This document shows, in pieces, positions 62,555 through 64,000 of a DNA stretch of 64,000 nt; within the stretch, counting starts at the first letter, position 1, and each line of letters opens with the position of its first letter. The notes under the pieces are model-generated. The model worked only from the letters and a program-made list of their open reading frames with translations, made no database searches and had not been told where the DNA came from. Origin of the DNA: an uncultured Bacilli bacterium (GTDB taxonomy: Bacteria > Bacillota_I > Bacilli_A > RF39 > UBA660); contig CAJUTK010000004.1 of the NCBI GenBank assembly GCA_910589375.1, positions 65,792-129,791 of the forward strand. The letters are read 5' to 3'. Position numbers and translations under genes: made by a program.

Positions 62555-62689
62555 ATGAAATGGCCATCAATGACTAGATACTTTGTTATGTTACTTATCG
62601 CTTTTTTAATTTCAATCTATATGATTAATGATTTTAAAAATAAATATCAATTCTCATTTGGATTTGATACAGAAAAGTCAGATTTTTAG
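62555..62689 (+). CDS. 44-residue single-span membrane peptide
   Basis: Starts MKWPSMTRYF, one hydrophobic helix (about 9-25), then a polar tail (NDFKNKYQFSFGFDTEKSDF). TAGGAGTG is eight bases before the ATG at 62555 and overlaps the stop of the NrtR-like gene, so the two are co-transcribed. Not recognised. Confidence 0.6.
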   Translation: MKWPSMTRYFVMLLIAFLISIYMINDFKNKYQFSFGFDTEKSDF

Positions 62690-62703
62690 TGTGGCAATAA
62701 GGA

Positions 62704-62742
62704 ATATTGCAAGGAGCATAATCTTTTATGCTCTCCTTTTAT
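62704..62742 (+). terminator. Intrinsic terminator before rpsL
   Basis: GGAGCATAA and TTATGCTC pair, followed by TCCTTTT. Ends the nrtR-like transcription unit. Confidence 0.75.
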
Positions 62743-62782
62743 AGAGATGTGTGAAAAAGTATTTAAAAGCAATAAAAAGTGA

Positions 62783-62811
62783 TTGACAAATAGTATCTAT
62801 CGTGTTATATT
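62783..62811 (+). promoter_or_regulatory. Sigma-A promoter of rpsL-rpsG-fusA
   Basis: TTGACA at 62783-62788, a 17-base spacer and TATATT at 62806-62811. Confidence 0.85.
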
Positions 62812-62822
62812 ATTAATGCGTT

Positions 62823-62856
62823 TTAATTGGGATTTGCTTCGGCAAATCTTTAATTA
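62823..62856 (+). promoter_or_regulatory. Hairpin in the rpsL leader
   Basis: GATTTGC, TTCG loop, GCAAATC, with A/T pairs extending below. No T-run follows, so it is a leader structure, perhaps mRNA stabilising or an autoregulatory site. Confidence 0.5.
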
Positions 62857-62902
62857 GGGTAAAAATGAAACACCTGGAAGTGTGTAAAGAAAGGAGATAT
62901 TT

Positions 62903-63322
62903 ATGCCAACTATAAATCAATTAGTTAGAAAAAACAGAACTAAGAAAACAAGAAAGAGTAAATCACCAGTGTTAAATATTGGATTTAACAGCAAAGACAA
63001 GAAACAAACAAATCAATGTTCTCCACAAAAACGTGGTGTATGTACTCGTGTTGGTACTATGACACCAAAGAAGCCAAACTCAGCGTTACGTAAGTATGCG
63101 CGTGTTAGACTAAGTAACGGAATGGAAGTAACTGCTTATATTCCTGGTGAAGGACATAACTTACAAGAGCACAGTGTAGTTATGATTCGTGGTGGACGTG
63201 TTAAGGACCTTATCGGTGTACGTTATCACATCATTCGTGGTACTTTAGATACAGCTGGTGTTGAGAATCGTCGTCAAGGACGTTCTAAATACGGCGCTAA
63301 AAAACCAAAAGCAAGTAAATAA
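62903..63322 (+). CDS. rpsL: Small ribosomal subunit protein uS12
   Basis: 139 residues. MPTINQLVRKNR, CTRVGTMTPKKPNSALRKYAR and GGRVKDLIGVRYHIIRG are the conserved blocks at the decoding centre. Lys in TPKKPNS is the wild-type residue at the classical streptomycin position. AAAGGAGAT precedes the ATG. First gene of the str operon. Confidence 0.98.
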   Translation: MPTINQLVRKNRTKKTRKSKSPVLNIGFNSKDKKQTNQCSPQKRGVCTRVGTMTPKKPNSALRKYARVRLSNGMEVTAYIPGEGHNLQEHSVVMIRGGRVKDLIGVRYHIIRGTLDTAGVENRRQGRSKYGAKKPKASK

Positions 63323-63349
63323 AAACATTAAGTAAAGGAGGAAAAGATT

Positions 63350-63817
63350 ATGCGTAAAAGACGTGCTGTTAAAAGAGACGTGTTACCAGATCCAATATAC
63401 AATTCAAAATTAGTTACTAAATTAGTAAATAGTTTAATGTATGATGGAAAAAAGGGAGTAGCACAAAAAATCTTATATGAAGCTTTTGAAACAGTAAAAG
63501 AAAAAACTAGCCAAGATCCAATGGAAGTTTTTGAAAAAGCTATGGAAAACATTAAACCAGCTCTAGAAGTTAAATCTAGACGTGTTGGTGGTGCTAACTA
63601 CCAAGTTCCAATTGAAGTAAAAGCTGATCGTAGTCAAGCTTTAGCACTTCGTTGGTTAACTCAATATGCAAGATTACGTGGAGGTCATTCAATGGCTGAA
63701 AATCTTGCTAATGAAATTATTGATGCTTCTAATGGAGTAGGAGCAGCTGTTAAAAAACGTGAAGATACTCATAGAATGGCAGAAGCTAATAAGGCATTTG
63801 CTCATTATCGTTGGTAA
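63350..63817 (+). CDS. rpsG: Small ribosomal subunit protein uS7
   Basis: 155 residues. MRKRRAVKRDVLPDP at the start, VGGANYQVPIEVKADR, ALRWLTQYARLRG and KREDTHRMAEANKAFAHYRW at the end: complete S7, which nucleates the 30S head. AAAGGAGG precedes the ATG. 27 bases behind rpsL. Confidence 0.98.
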   Translation: MRKRRAVKRDVLPDPIYNSKLVTKLVNSLMYDGKKGVAQKILYEAFETVKEKTSQDPMEVFEKAMENIKPALEVKSRRVGGANYQVPIEVKADRSQALALRWLTQYARLRGGHSMAENLANEIIDASNGVGAAVKKREDTHRMAEANKAFAHYRW

Positions 63818-63846
63818 TTCATATATAATAAGAAAGGAAATAAAGT

Positions 63847-64000
63847 ATGGCTCGTGAATATAGTTTAGAAAATACCCGTAACCTTGGTATCATGGCTCAT
63901 ATCGATGCAGGAAAGACAACTTTCACTGAACGTGTGTTATTCCATACTGGTAAAATTCATAAAATTGGAGAAACTCATGATGGAGCTTCTCAAATGGACT
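63847..64000 (+). CDS. fusA: Elongation factor G, 5' part only
   Basis: MAREYSLENTRNLGIMAHIDAGKTTFTERVLF is the start of EF-G with the P-loop AHIDAGKTT. The gene runs off the window after about 51 codons. AGAAAGGA precedes the ATG. Third gene of the str operon. Confidence 0.95.
   Translation, partial: MAREYSLENTRNLGIMAHIDAGKTTFTERVLFHTGKIHKIGETHDGASQMD

Noticed and set aside
1..64000. Genetic code 4 (TGA as Trp)
   Set aside because: TGA is used as the stop of spoIVFB, uvrA and recU, and Trp is encoded by TGG.
1..64000. CRISPR arrays, insertion sequences, prophage, tRNA or rRNA genes
   Set aside because: No regular repeat-spacer pattern, transposase, integrase, phage structural gene or recognisable tRNA or rRNA was seen on either strand.

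Overview
The window is about 64 kb of a low-GC (around 30 %) chromosome. It carries core housekeeping, cell-wall and sporulation genes and no sign of prophage, transposon or CRISPR. The gene orders recU-ponA, gpsB-rnpB, rodZ/ymfM-pgsA, spoIVFA-spoIVFB, rplU-prp-rpmA, ftsY-ylxM-ffh, yqeG-yqeH and rpsL-rpsG-fusA are those of Bacillota, class Bacilli. SpoIVA, SpoIVFA/B and a CotD-like coat protein suggest an endospore former. An NrdD/NrdG class III ribonucleotide reductase suggests an anaerobe. TGA is used as a stop, so this is standard code 11 and not a code-4 mollicute. I infer an uncultured gut-type Bacilli lineage (Erysipelotrichales/RF39 neighbourhood), without proof of species.

Layout. 1-9.8 kb: end of an ABC-2 permease, spoIVA, then reverse-strand recU-ponA, gpsB overlapping the RNase P RNA, a RodZ-like protein, pgsA and spoIVFA/spoIVFB. 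9.8-19 kb: the ribosomal rplU-prp-rpmA operon with its leader, a rhodanese/Ig-like surface protein, and five unrecognised genes, one with a homopolymer frameshift. 19-29 kb: mutM, the anaerobic RNR operon, fmt, two adjacent MurE paralogues and mraY. 29-38 kb: a broken ABC transporter, pyruvate kinase, a GH31 glucosidase, and a Leu T-box controlling a small membrane protein plus leuS. 38-48 kb: a thioester/Cna-B adhesin with a sortase, RNase J, and ftsY-ylxM, with a HerA-like ATPase, a phosphodiesterase and a UPF0316 gene lying before ffh. 48-58 kb: cotD-like, two VanY-like peptidases, an S11 carboxypeptidase, NERD and CapA proteins, yqeG-yqeH. 58-64 kb: uvrA with a candidate LexA box, an NrtR-like regulator, and the start of the rpsL-rpsG-fusA operon.

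The most unusual element is the ribonucleotide reductase. The large NrdD stops just after its zinc-binding region. The glycyl-radical hairpin (RVTGYL) is encoded by a separate 58-codon gene with its own strong ribosome-binding site, translationally coupled to nrdG. Other notable points are a LeuRS with a complete Nudix domain inserted in its editing domain, a MurE pair in which one copy lacks the DNPR motif, a gene that seems to start at ATT, and a sortase lacking the usual catalytic arginine.

Genes are packed tightly. Intrinsic terminators often contain the stop codons of both converging genes, and many genes follow a stereotyped short intergenic module ending in GGTGATAGTATG or a close variant.
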